In this document: piece by piece, positions 56,894-64,000 of the stretch | Numbering within the stretch: position 1 is the first letter of the stretch | How the letters are laid out: the number at the start of each line of letters is the position of its first letter | Source: WHSW01 sp963821025 | Lineage (GTDB): Bacteria > Actinomycetota > Thermoleophilia > Solirubrobacterales > 70-9 | NCBI GenBank assembly: GCA_963821025.1 | Contig: CAWGCG010000003.1 | Coordinates: 1,116,001-1,180,000, forward strand | Reading direction: 5' to 3' | DNA length: 64,000 nucleotides | Notes under the pieces: model-generated | Seen by the model: only the letters and a program-made list of their open reading frames with translations | Told to the model about the DNA's origin: nothing | Databases searched by the model: none | Translations under genes and position numbers: made by a program

Positions 56894-57994
56894 TCAGGTG
56901 GCGGGGACCGGCTCGCCGTGGCGGATCCGCCGAGTGAAAGCGGCGACGATCAGCGCCACGCCGATCCCGGTGACGATCAGCGGCCCGACGGCGCCGGGGA
57001 AGAGGTCGGTGAACAGGTAAACGGCGGCTCCGATCGCGGCCGCGGCCGGGAGGGTGAGAAGCCAGGCGACGACGATGTTCCCGGCGACTCCCCAACGCAC
57101 CGCCGAGAGCCGCTTGCCCGCTCCGGCGCCCATGACGCCACCGGCGATCACCTGGGTGGTCGACAGTGGATAGCCGAAGTGCGAGGAGGCGAGAATGACG
57201 GCGGCTCCGGCCCCCTGTGCGGAGAAGCCCTGGGCCGAGTCCATCTTGATGATCCGGGTGCCCATCGTCTTGATGATCCGCCAACCCCCGGTGTAGGTGC
57301 CGAGGGCGATCGCCGAGGCGGCCGAGATCACCACCCAGGTGGGGACGTCGAACTCCGTCGCCGAGAGGTTGCCGTTGGCGATCAGCGCCAGGGTGATCAC
57401 CCCCATCGTCTTCTGCGCGTCGTTGGTCCCGTGAGCGAGCGCCAGGAGCCCGCCCGAGAGCACCTGCCCGAGGCGAAAGCCTCGGGTGACCGGGCCGGGG
57501 CGCAACCTGCCGACGATCCGGTAGGCGATCACGATCCCGACGCCGCCGACGACGAAGGCGAGCACCGGCGCGATCAACGCCGGGATCAGGACCTTGCCGA
57601 GCACGCCCTCGCCGAAGATCGCGTCGGCACCCGCCGCCACCAGGGTCGAACCGACCACCCCTCCAATGAGCGCGTGCGAGCTCGACGAGGGAAGCCCGAA
57701 GTACCAGGTGATCAGGTTCCAGGCGATCGCCCCGACCAGCCCGGCGAAGATCACGGTCGTCGTGATCGCCAGCGGGTCGACGATGTCGGCGGCAACGGTG
57801 GCCGCGACCGCGATGGAGATGAACGCACCGGCGAAATTGAGCACCGCCGCGTAGGCGACCGCGATCCGCGGTGACATCGCCCGGGTCGAGATCGAGGTGG
57901 CGACCACGTTGGCGGTGTCATGGAACCCGTTGGTGAAGTCGAAGGCGAGCGCGGTCGCGACGACGATCCCCAGAATCAGGTCCGCCTCAGACAC
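56894..57994 (-). CDS. pit: Inorganic phosphate transporter, Pit family
   Basis: 366 aa, about 10 helices. The family motifs FDFTNGFHDTANVVATSI near the N-terminus and GTNDAQKTMGVITLAL in the middle are both present, with SSSHALIGGVVGS and STTQVIAGGVMGAG. It imports phosphate with protons or metal-phosphate. It starts 9 nt after the DUF47 gene, the usual pairing. GTG start. Confidence 0.95.
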   Translation of the reverse strand: MSEADLILGIVVATALAFDFTNGFHDTANVVATSISTRAMSPRIAVAYAAVLNFAGAFISIAVAATVAADIVDPLAITTTVIFAGLVGAIAWNLITWYFGLPSSSSHALIGGVVGSTLVAAGADAIFGEGVLGKVLIPALIAPVLAFVVGGVGIVIAYRIVGRLRPGPVTRGFRLGQVLSGGLLALAHGTNDAQKTMGVITLALIANGNLSATEFDVPTWVVISAASAIALGTYTGGWRIIKTMGTRIIKMDSAQGFSAQGAGAAVILASSHFGYPLSTTQVIAGGVMGAGAGKRLSAVRWGVAGNIVVAWLLTLPAAAAIGAAVYLFTDLFPGAVGPLIVTGIGVALIVAAFTRRIRHGEPVPAT

Positions 57995-58003
57995 GCGAAC
58001 GGC

Positions 58004-58624
58004 TCACGCGTTCTTGATCACGATGCCTTCGAGGATGTGCGCTGCGGTCTCGGTCGCGTCCACCGCCCGCTCGAGCCGGAGGAAGATGTCGCGCCAGCGG
58101 ATCACGAACATCGGGTCGATCCCGTTGGCGAACAGCGACGCGACCGCGTCGCGGTAGAGCCGGTCGCCCTCGTTCTCGAGCCGATGGATCTCGATCCAGT
58201 AGCCCTCCAGGTCCTTGAACCCACGCAGGTGCTCGAGCGCCGCCGCGAGCTGCTCGCACGACTTGACCAGCACCTCGGCCATCGCCAGCGACTGCTCCAT
58301 CGGCGCCTCGATCCGGTAGAGGCCCATGAAGTCGGCGGTCTCCTCGATGTAGTCAACGATGTCGTCGAGCCGGGTCGCGAGACCGTAGATGTCGCCGCCG
58401 TCGATCGGGGTGACGAAGGTCGTGTTGACCCGTTGGACGATCGTGTGGGTGATCTTGTCGCCCTCCTGCTCGGCGAGCAGGATCTCGCGCGCGAGCCCGG
58501 CCTCGTCGGGCCAGCCCTCGAGCATCTCCTTGAGCAACCGAGCCGCGCGCACGGTGTTCTGGCCCGCCTGGCTGAAGAGGTCGAAGAAGACGCGGTCGCG
58601 TGGGACGAGCGAGGGCAGCGGCAC
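58004..58624 (-). CDS. DUF47 (PhoU-like) Pit accessory protein
   Basis: About 206 aa, all-helical. VPRDRVFFDLFSQAGQNTV, LAEQEGDKITHTIVQRVNTTFVTPIDGGDIY, ATRLDDIVDYIEETADFM and ENEGDRLYRDAVASLF match DUF47, with E/D-x3-D metal-cluster motifs like PhoU. It probably regulates Pit. The GTG at 58624 is chosen; the open frame upstream runs into wecB. Confidence 0.93.
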   Translation of the reverse strand: MPLPSLVPRDRVFFDLFSQAGQNTVRAARLLKEMLEGWPDEAGLAREILLAEQEGDKITHTIVQRVNTTFVTPIDGGDIYGLATRLDDIVDYIEETADFMGLYRIEAPMEQSLAMAEVLVKSCEQLAAALEHLRGFKDLEGYWIEIHRLENEGDRLYRDAVASLFANGIDPMFVIRWRDIFLRLERAVDATETAAHILEGIVIKNA

Positions 58625-58635
58625 GGCTCGCGAAA

Positions 58636-59703
58636 CTACCAGCCTTCGAGCACATCGGCGACCCGCTGCGCCGCATGCCCATCCCATTTCGGCGGTGCTT
58701 GCGAGCGGCGCTCAGACGACCTGGCCAGCAGCTGCGGGATCTCGCCGATTCGCTCCGGCGCCAGCCCGAGCAAGGTGTTGGTGCCGAGTCGAACCGTCAC
58801 CGGACGCTCGGTGGCGTCGCGCAGGGTGAAGCAGGGCACCCCGAGGTAGGTCGTCTCCTCCTGGATCCCGCCCGAATCGGTCAGCACCGCGCCGGCATCG
58901 GCCTCGAGCGAGAGGAAGTCGAGGTAGCCGAGCGGGTCGATCAGCCCGACTCCCGGCGCCTGGCGGTCGCCGAGCATCTTGCGGGTCCGCGGATGGATCG
59001 GGAAGACCACGGGCATCTCGGCGGCGATCCGCTCGAGCGCGGACATCGTCGCTCCGAGCAGCGGTCCGTCCACGAGCGCCGGCCGGTGCAGGGTGACGAG
59101 CAGATAGGAGCCGGGCTCGACCCCGAGACGCGCCGCCGCGCCGCGCTCGCGAAAGCGCCGCTCCAGCGCCACCAGGGTGTCGATCATCGTGTTGCCGACG
59201 AACTGGTAGCGCTCGGCAGCGACCCCCTCGGCGGCGAGGTTCTCCTCGGCCTCGGCCGAGTGGCAGAACAGGGCTCGCGAGAGGTGGTCGGCGACGATCC
59301 GGTTGATCTCCTCGGGCATCGTGCGGTCGAAGCTGCGCAGCCCCGACTCGACGTGGCCGACGCCGATCCCGAGCTTCGCCGCGCAAAGCGCCGCCGCCAG
59401 AGTCGAGTTGACGTCGCCGGGCACGAGCACGATCTCGGGGCGCTCGGCCCTGAGCACCGGCTCGAGTCGCTCCAGCACCCCGGCGGTCTGCTCGGCGTGG
59501 CTGCCGGAGCCGACCCCGAGCATGTAGTCCGGCTCCGGTACCCCGAGCTCGGTCAGGAAGACCTCCGACATCGCCCGGTCATAGTGCTGGCCGGTGTGCA
59601 CGACCACCGAGTCGTCGGCGCCGAAGCGCTCGTGCGCAGCGGCGATCACCGGCGCCATCTTGACGATGTTCGGCCGGGTGCCGAGAACGTGCACGATCCG
59701 CAT
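58636..59703 (-). CDS. wecB: UDP-GlcNAc 2-epimerase (non-hydrolysing)
   Basis: 355 aa. MRIVHVLGTRPNIVKMAP, TGQHYD, GDVNSTLAA, HVESGLRSFDRTMPEEINR and TDSGGIQEETTYLGVPC are the standard sites. It interconverts UDP-GlcNAc and UDP-ManNAc for wall teichoic or surface polysaccharide. It lies 11 nt before the DUF47 gene on the same strand. Confidence 0.96.
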   Translation of the reverse strand: MRIVHVLGTRPNIVKMAPVIAAAHERFGADDSVVVHTGQHYDRAMSEVFLTELGVPEPDYMLGVGSGSHAEQTAGVLERLEPVLRAERPEIVLVPGDVNSTLAAALCAAKLGIGVGHVESGLRSFDRTMPEEINRIVADHLSRALFCHSAEAEENLAAEGVAAERYQFVGNTMIDTLVALERRFRERGAAARLGVEPGSYLLVTLHRPALVDGPLLGATMSALERIAAEMPVVFPIHPRTRKMLGDRQAPGVGLIDPLGYLDFLSLEADAGAVLTDSGGIQEETTYLGVPCFTLRDATERPVTVRLGTNTLLGLAPERIGEIPQLLARSSERRSQAPPKWDGHAAQRVADVLEGW

Positions 59704-59760
59704 CGCTGGCCGCTCTATCCCTCGGGATCGAGCTCGAGCAGCTCGAGCCCGCGGCTCACC

Positions 59761-60042
59761 TCAGACGCACTCGTCGATCCGGCTCGCCAGCTCGAAGTCG
59801 TTCGCGGTCAGCCGGCCGGCCGAGTGGGTGGTGATCGTCACCTTGACCTCGTTCCAGGAGATCGCCAGGTCGGGATGGTGGCCCATGTCCTCGGCGGGGC
59901 CGGCGACCCGCCGCACGAACTCGACCGAGCCGACGAAGTCCCCGTTGTCGAAGCTCTTGGTGATCGCCTCGCCCTCCCGAGACCACCCCGGCAGCTCCCC
60001 GAGGCGGGCGTCGATGTCGGCGTCTTCGAGCAGGTCGGCCAT
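59761..60042 (-). CDS. Pterin-4a-carbinolamine dehydratase
   Basis: 93 aa. GWSREGEAITKSFDNGDFVGSVEFVRRVA, the conserved GHHPDLAISWNEVKVTITTHSAGRLT and the final LASRID are DCoH/PCD. The HHP motif is the active site. It recycles the pterin cofactor of aromatic hydroxylases, though no hydroxylase is nearby. It is divergent from the corrinoid-binding-like protein. Confidence 0.96.
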   Translation of the reverse strand: MADLLEDADIDARLGELPGWSREGEAITKSFDNGDFVGSVEFVRRVAGPAEDMGHHPDLAISWNEVKVTITTHSAGRLTANDFELASRIDECV

Positions 60043-60074
60043 GGTCGTGTCCTGACAACCTTATCCTCGATCGG

Positions 60075-60992
60075 GTGAGAATCGCCAGCCTGGTCCCCTC
60101 CTCGACCGAGGCGCTGTTCGCCCTCGGCCTCGGTGAATCGGTCGTCGCGGTCACCCACGAGTGCGATTACCCCGAGGCGGTGCTCGAGCTGCCGCGGCTG
60201 ACCTCGAGCGTGATCCCCGCCGGGCTGACCGCGGCCCAGATCGACACCCGGGTGCGCGAGCTCACCGGTCGCGGAGAATCGCTCTATTCACTCGACGAGC
60301 CGCGCCTGGCCGAGGCCGCGCCCGACCTGATCGTCACTCAGGCGCTGTGCGCGGTCTGCGCCGTCTCCTTCGACGACGTCCGCGCGGTCGCCGCGCGCCT
60401 GCGCGGCTCGCCGCGGGTGATCTCACTCGACCCCGAGACCCTCGAGGAGGTCCTCGGTGACCTGGCGGAGCTGGCGCAGGCGTGCGCCGAGCCCGCCAGG
60501 GGCGAGCGCCTGCTCGCCGAGTTGCGCTCGAGGCTGCGGGCGGTCGGCGCCGCGGTCGCCGGGCGGCCGCGGCCGCGCGTGGCGGCGCTCGAGTGGCTCG
60601 ACCCGGTCTACATCGGCGGTCACTGGGTGCCGGAGATGATCGAGCTCGCCGGCGGGGTCGACGTCCTCGGTCGGCCGGGGCGCAGGTCGCGGGTCGCCTC
60701 CTGGGAGGAGCTCGCCGCCTCGTGCCCCGACGTGATCGTGGTCATGCCGTGCGGGATGTACGCCGATGAGGCCGCCGCGCAGGCGCGCGAGCACGCCGTC
60801 CGACTTGCCGCGCTCGGCGCCGAGCGGGTGGTCGCGGTCGATGCGGCGTCATCGTTCTCGCGGCCCGGGCCCCGGCTGGTCGACGGGGTCGAGCTGCTCG
60901 CCCACCTCCTTCATCCGAGCGCGGTGCGAGCGCCGGCGGGAATCGCCTTCGAGCAGCTGGGCCGGGCGATCGCCGCCGGCGCGCGGACCTAG
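60075..60992 (+). CDS. Cobalamin-binding-like (BtuF-type) protein without signal peptide
   Basis: 305 aa. RIASLVPSSTEALFALGLGESVVAVTHECDYP, VTQALCAVCAVSFDDV, GHWVPEMIELAGGVDVLGRPG and a final RPGPRLVDGVELLAHLLHP are those of the BtuF/FecB class III periplasmic fold. No signal peptide or lipobox precedes the domain, so it is predicted cytoplasmic, as in many bacterial paralogues. A possible corrinoid/haem or metal binder. GTG start; convergent with the rhomboid gene by 4 nt. Confidence 0.85.
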   Translation: MRIASLVPSSTEALFALGLGESVVAVTHECDYPEAVLELPRLTSSVIPAGLTAAQIDTRVRELTGRGESLYSLDEPRLAEAAPDLIVTQALCAVCAVSFDDVRAVAARLRGSPRVISLDPETLEEVLGDLAELAQACAEPARGERLLAELRSRLRAVGAAVAGRPRPRVAALEWLDPVYIGGHWVPEMIELAGGVDVLGRPGRRSRVASWEELAASCPDVIVVMPCGMYADEAAAQAREHAVRLAALGAERVVAVDAASSFSRPGPRLVDGVELLAHLLHPSAVRAPAGIAFEQLGRAIAAGART

Positions 60993-61822
60993 ACGAAGCT
61001 CGGGGCGCTGGCATCGGCGGTCAGCAGCGCCGCGGCGATCGCGACCGCGCACAGGCCGACGATCCCGATCGCCTCGATCAGGTTGCGGTTCGACGCCCGA
61101 CTGCGCTCGAGCGCGATCAACAGCAGCGCTGCGAGTGCGCCGCCGATCAGGCCGCCGAGGTGACCGCCGACGCTGATGTTGTTGGCGCCGAAGGTGAAGG
61201 CGAGGTTGAGGATGACGAAGAAGCCGATCTGCGAGGCGAGCTGGTCGAGGCCGCGATCGCGGGCGATCAGGAAGGCGGCCGACATCAGCCCGAAGATCCC
61301 GCCCGATGCGCCGACCGTGAGCTCGTCCGGGGTCAGCAACAGGGCCCCGAACGCTCCCGCCAGCACGGAGACGAAGTAGATCCCGAGAAAGCGGGCCGTG
61401 CCGATGGCCGGCTCGAGCAGCGTGCCGAGGATGTAGAGGGCGAACATGTTCAGGCCGAGATGGATCAGCCCGGCATGCAGGAACGCCGAGGTGACGATCC
61501 GGTAGGGCTCGCCGCCGGCGACGCCGGCGGCGAACAGGCCACCCTCGGCGGTGATCCTGCCGCCGGCCGCGGTCGCCCCGGCGCCACCCGCGAGCTCGAT
61601 CACGAACGCGGCGACGCAGAGCCCGATCAGGACGAAGGTGGCCGGCGCGTCGGAGCGCGTCGCGGCGCCGCGCGGGTCCCGCACCTCGGTCCGCTGGCGC
61701 GCGCATTCGGGACAGCGCATGCCGACCGGGGTCGAGGTCATGCAATCGGGGCAGATCGGCCGGTCGCAGTTCGAGCACGAGACGTTGGTCTCGCGCTGCG
61801 GATGTCGGTAGCAGGTGGCCAC
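60989..61822 (-). CDS. Rhomboid intramembrane serine protease with N-terminal zinc fingers
   Basis: 277 aa. The first 50 residues hold eight Cys/His ligands (CYRHPQRE, CSNCDRPICPDC, CPECAR), as in actinobacterial rhomboids. Six membrane helices follow. The nucleophile motif G-x-S-G is in VGASGGIFGLMSAA and the catalytic His in ISVGGHLGGLIGG. It cuts single-pass membrane proteins. It lies 31 nt after the anti-sigma factor gene on the same strand, which suggests the anti-sigma factor as a substrate (inference). GTG start. Confidence 0.93.
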   Translation of the reverse strand: MATCYRHPQRETNVSCSNCDRPICPDCMTSTPVGMRCPECARQRTEVRDPRGAATRSDAPATFVLIGLCVAAFVIELAGGAGATAAGGRITAEGGLFAAGVAGGEPYRIVTSAFLHAGLIHLGLNMFALYILGTLLEPAIGTARFLGIYFVSVLAGAFGALLLTPDELTVGASGGIFGLMSAAFLIARDRGLDQLASQIGFFVILNLAFTFGANNISVGGHLGGLIGGALAALLLIALERSRASNRNLIEAIGIVGLCAVAIAAALLTADASAPSFV

Positions 61823-61853
61823 GCGGACGCCGGACTATAGGCAGGGTGATTGG

Positions 61854-62579
61854 TCAGTCCAGCGGAGCTTCGAGCAGCGGCCGGGTGGTCGGCTGGCGGC
61901 TGCCGCCGCGCGGCTCCCGGCTGACGAAGACCTTCTCGCCGCCCTCGAGCGGCCCGGGGACCGCGGCGGTCGCGGTTCCGTCGCTTTCGAGCACGAACGT
62001 CCCGCGCGGCTCGAGCACTCCGGCGCGCTGGACCCAGACCTCATAGACCTCGTCGCGGTCGATCGCCGGGAGCTCCTGCACGTTCAAGATCGCCGAGTCG
62101 CCGGTGCGCTCGAGCGTCGCCGAGACCGCGACCGCGTCGCCGATCGGCTCTGCCTTGACCACCTGCGACCCGGTTTCGACCGTATCGGTGCCGCGCAGCA
62201 GGTAGCCGCCCGCGACGCCAACCGTGAGCACGATCAGCGCAGCCATCCCGACCGCCGGGCGAACGACCAGCGTCCGCAGCGACTCCCACCAGGCGACGCG
62301 ACGCGGCTCGGGCTCGCTCGCCGGAGGCGCGGTGGCCTCCGCCCTCACGGTCTCCATCAGGCTTGCGCGGAGGCTGTCCGGCGGCGTTCGCTGCTCGACC
62401 GACGCCGGTAGCAGATCGACCGCCGGGCGCAGCCACTCGACTCGCTCGCGACACTGCTCACACCCCTCGACATGGCGTTCGAGCTCACCCTGCTCGTCAT
62501 GATCGAGGGCGCCGAGCGCGTAGGCGGCGAGGTCGTCGTGCAGGCGTTCGCCGTCGGCGTGCCAGTCGCGGCGGCTCAC
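61854..62579 (-). CDS. Zinc-binding anti-sigma factor (RskA-like)
   Basis: 241 aa. H-x3-C-x2-C in ERHVEGCEQC marks the ZAS domain, and one membrane helix (VGMAALIVLTVGVAGGYLL) anchors it. A C-terminal domain outside (EVYEVWVQRAGVLEPRGTF; GGEKVFVSREPRGGS) is the RskA-type domain. It holds the sigma factor inactive until cleaved. The GTG start overlaps the sigma stop by 4 nt. Confidence 0.94.
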   Translation of the reverse strand: MSRRDWHADGERLHDDLAAYALGALDHDEQGELERHVEGCEQCRERVEWLRPAVDLLPASVEQRTPPDSLRASLMETVRAEATAPPASEPEPRRVAWWESLRTLVVRPAVGMAALIVLTVGVAGGYLLRGTDTVETGSQVVKAEPIGDAVAVSATLERTGDSAILNVQELPAIDRDEVYEVWVQRAGVLEPRGTFVLESDGTATAAVPGPLEGGEKVFVSREPRGGSRQPTTRPLLEAPLD

Positions 62580-63190
62580 GGCAACGCCTCCGAGGGGCCT
62601 TCGATGCCCATCCGCTCGGCGAGCGTGGCCCTGATCTTTTCCAGCCCCAGTCGCATCCGTCCTTTCACGGTACCCAGCGGCATCCCCAGCATCTCGGCGA
62701 TCTCCGAGTGGGTGAAGCCGCCGAAGTAGGCCAGCCCGATCACCTCCGACTGCTCGGAGGGGAGCTCGCGCAACGCACCGCGCACCCGGCTCGCGGTGTC
62801 CCTGCGGATCGCCTCCGTCTCGGTGAGCTCGCCCGACTCCTGGGTCTCGAGCACCGCCTCGTCGTCGAAGTCGAGCTTCGGCGCCGAGCTCGAGGACCGG
62901 CGCAGCGCGTCGATCGCACGGTTTCTGACTATCCCCAGGGTCCAGGAGCGGACGCTGCCGCGGGCGGTGTCGAAGCGCGCGCCGCTGCGCCAGACCGAGA
63001 GGAAAGCCTCCTGGGTCACCTCCTCGGCAGAGCCGGGGTTGCCGACGATCCGGTGGGCGAGCGAGTAGGCCGCACCGCCGTGGCGGTCATAGAGCACCGC
63101 GAAGGCGTCGGCGTCGCGGCGCTCGACCAGGGTCATCAGGTCCTCATCAGCGAGGCGCTGAAGCGCTTCCGGTGTCATCTTTCGGCTCAT
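62576..63190 (-). CDS. ECF RNA polymerase sigma factor (SigK-like)
   Basis: About 204 aa. Region 2 (VLYDRHGGAAYSLAHRIV; VTQEAFLSVWRSGARFD; SWTLGIVRNRAIDALRR) and region 4 (LPSEQSEVIGLAYFGGFTHSEIAEML; GTVKGRMRLGLEKIR) are clear. It redirects RNA polymerase to target promoters. The ATG at 63190 is preferred to the longer frame; 63178 is an alternative. It is divergent from a DUF4383 gene and followed by anti-sigma and rhomboid genes. Confidence 0.95.
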   Translation of the reverse strand: MSRKMTPEALQRLADEDLMTLVERRDADAFAVLYDRHGGAAYSLAHRIVGNPGSAEEVTQEAFLSVWRSGARFDTARGSVRSWTLGIVRNRAIDALRRSSSSAPKLDFDDEAVLETQESGELTETEAIRRDTASRVRGALRELPSEQSEVIGLAYFGGFTHSEIAEMLGMPLGTVKGRMRLGLEKIRATLAERMGIEGPSEALP

Positions 63191-63296
63191 CCGCTGCGGC
63201 GTGTCCTCACCCTTGCTACGCGCGCCCACCGGGCGTGGATCATCGCGTCCGCCGAGCCGAAGATAGTTGCTGCATGCCCCGACGGCGACCAAGGCG

Positions 63297-63722
63297 ATGA
63301 CCGAGGCCACCCCGGCGAGGCTCTACTGCACCCTGGTCGGCGCCGCGCTGGTGATCGCGGGGATCATCGGCCTCTTCTACTCCGCCGGCTTCGACAGCGG
63401 CGCCAACGGCGTGGCCAAGGACACCGAGGACGCCCTCGGCGTCCTCGCGGTGAACGGCTGGCACAACATGCTCCACATCGGCCTCGGGGTGCTGGCGCTG
63501 TTCGCCGCCGGCAGCCGGTCGGCGGCGCGCGCCTATTGCCTCGCGGTCGGGCTCGCCTACGTGGTGCTCGCGCTCTGGGGATTCATCGACGGCGACGGGG
63601 TGATCCTCGGGCTCTTGCCGCTCGACGACGAGGACAACCTCCTCCACCTGATCCTCGGCCTCACCGGGGTGGCGGCGGGGGCGGCGACGCCGAGGCTGGC
63701 AGCGCGCCCTCAGCCGGCCTAG
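63297..63722 (+). CDS. DUF4383 membrane protein
   Basis: About 141 aa. Four predicted helices: YCTLVGAALVIAGIIGLFYSAGF, VNGWHNMLHIGLGVLALFAA, AYCLAVGLAYVVLALWGFI and LHLILGLTGVAAGAA. The paired histidines (NGWHNMLH; NLLHL) are the family's hallmark. Function unknown. It is divergent from the sigma factor gene, so it may be a target, which is conjecture. ATG at 63297 preferred to an upstream TTG. Confidence 0.85.
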   Translation: MTEATPARLYCTLVGAALVIAGIIGLFYSAGFDSGANGVAKDTEDALGVLAVNGWHNMLHIGLGVLALFAAGSRSAARAYCLAVGLAYVVLALWGFIDGDGVILGLLPLDDEDNLLHLILGLTGVAAGAATPRLAARPQPA

Positions 63723-63742
63723 CTAGAGGCGCCGTTCGCCCA

Positions 63743-64000
63743 TCAACGCAGTTCCCGGAACATGCGCCCGACAGTGTCGCGCAAGCCTCCGGGACGGCGG
63801 CGGCGGCGGACCTCGACCAGGACGAGCGCTCCGGCGGCCGCGCCGCCGACCGTGACCGCCGCCACCGGGCGGACCCAGTTGCGCGGATCGCGCAGCGCCT
63901 CGAGCTCGCCCTCGGAGAACTCGTCGGCCCAGCTCGAGAGCTCGGCCGCGGCTTGCGCCGCGATCGACGACAGGGTGGTCTGCAGCCGCGTCGCCAGGTC
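63743..64000 (-). CDS. C-terminal part of a single-pass membrane protein
   Basis: Partial; the 5' end is outside the window. The visible 85 residues read TTLSSIAAQAAAELSSWAD, then RNWVRPVAAVTVGGAAAGALVLVEV (one helix) and a basic tail RRRRRPGGLRDTVGRMFREL. It looks like a membrane-anchored accessory protein with an amphipathic N-terminal part. Convergent with the DUF4383 gene. Function unknown. Confidence 0.6.
   Translation of the reverse strand, partial: DLATRLQTTLSSIAAQAAAELSSWADEFSEGELEALRDPRNWVRPVAAVTVGGAAAGALVLVEVRRRRRPGGLRDTVGRMFRELR

Overview
This window is high-GC DNA, densely coding, with short gaps, frequent GTG and TTG starts and many 4-nt stop/start overlaps. Gene content (uvrC-rapZ and gap-pgk-tpiA, rplM-rpsI-glmM-glmS, a Ser/Thr kinase, Tad pilus genes, an ECF sigma/anti-sigma pair, a c-di-AMP riboswitch ahead of cell-wall hydrolases, a GuaB3-type IMPDH paralogue) points to an actinobacterium. 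Small exported proteins with decapeptide repeats and a DUF3352 lipoprotein suggest a deep branch such as Thermoleophilia (inference). Nearly everything is chromosomal housekeeping. No phage, plasmid, transposase, CRISPR, rRNA or tRNA gene was seen.

Layout. 1-8.0 kb: a GT4 glycosyltransferase, a zinc-ribbon protein, an exported protein, then a tightly coupled plus-strand operon (ABC ATPase, two ABC-2 permeases, glucosidase-like GH, GNAT) and a decapeptide-repeat protein. 8.0-20.1 kb: one long minus-strand run, read rplM-rpsI-glmM-glmS-DUF3352-acpS-nnr-alr-cca-HIT-crotonase-infA, combining ribosome, amino-sugar, D-alanine, metabolite-repair and tRNA functions. 20.2-23.8 kb: a c-di-AMP (ydaO) riboswitch ahead of two tandem M23 peptidases and a flippase. 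23.9-32.6 kb: minus-strand guaA, guaB3, pfkB, D,D-carboxypeptidase, LysM protein, pyrF, HU and argS. 32.7-38.5 kb: epimerase, GT2, M48 protease, phosphoesterase, lipoprotein and Ser/Thr kinase. 38.5-50.7 kb: tgt, WYL regulator/VOC pair, then the glycolytic run gap-pgk-tpiA-gpmI, an ABC-2 exporter, rapZ and uvrC. 50.8-56.6 kb: crotonase, cupredoxin lipoprotein, MaoC, SnoaL-like, and a Tad-type cluster with an unusual VanY-SLT fusion. 56.3-64 kb: Pit phosphate transport, wecB, DCoH, corrinoid-binding-like protein, and a sigma/anti-sigma/rhomboid operon.

The most noteworthy signals are: (i) the c-di-AMP riboswitch; (ii) a ribosomal protein S9 with an acidic N-terminal extension of about 150 residues; (iii) a four-part Tad-associated protein (degenerate MinD/TadZ-like region, TadG-like membrane segment, VanY D,D-carboxypeptidase, SLT transglycosylase); (iv) an ArgRS lacking both histidines of its HIGH motif; (v) four intergenic loci of 7-bp-period repeats, each with a different heptamer, one of which has lengthened the acpS reading frame; (vi) two families of small interspersed palindromes (47 nt and 39 nt, two copies each); (vii) a sigma/anti-sigma/rhomboid operon that may be a self-contained signalling unit. 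None is proven to be a new system. The repeats and the fusion protein are the least explained.
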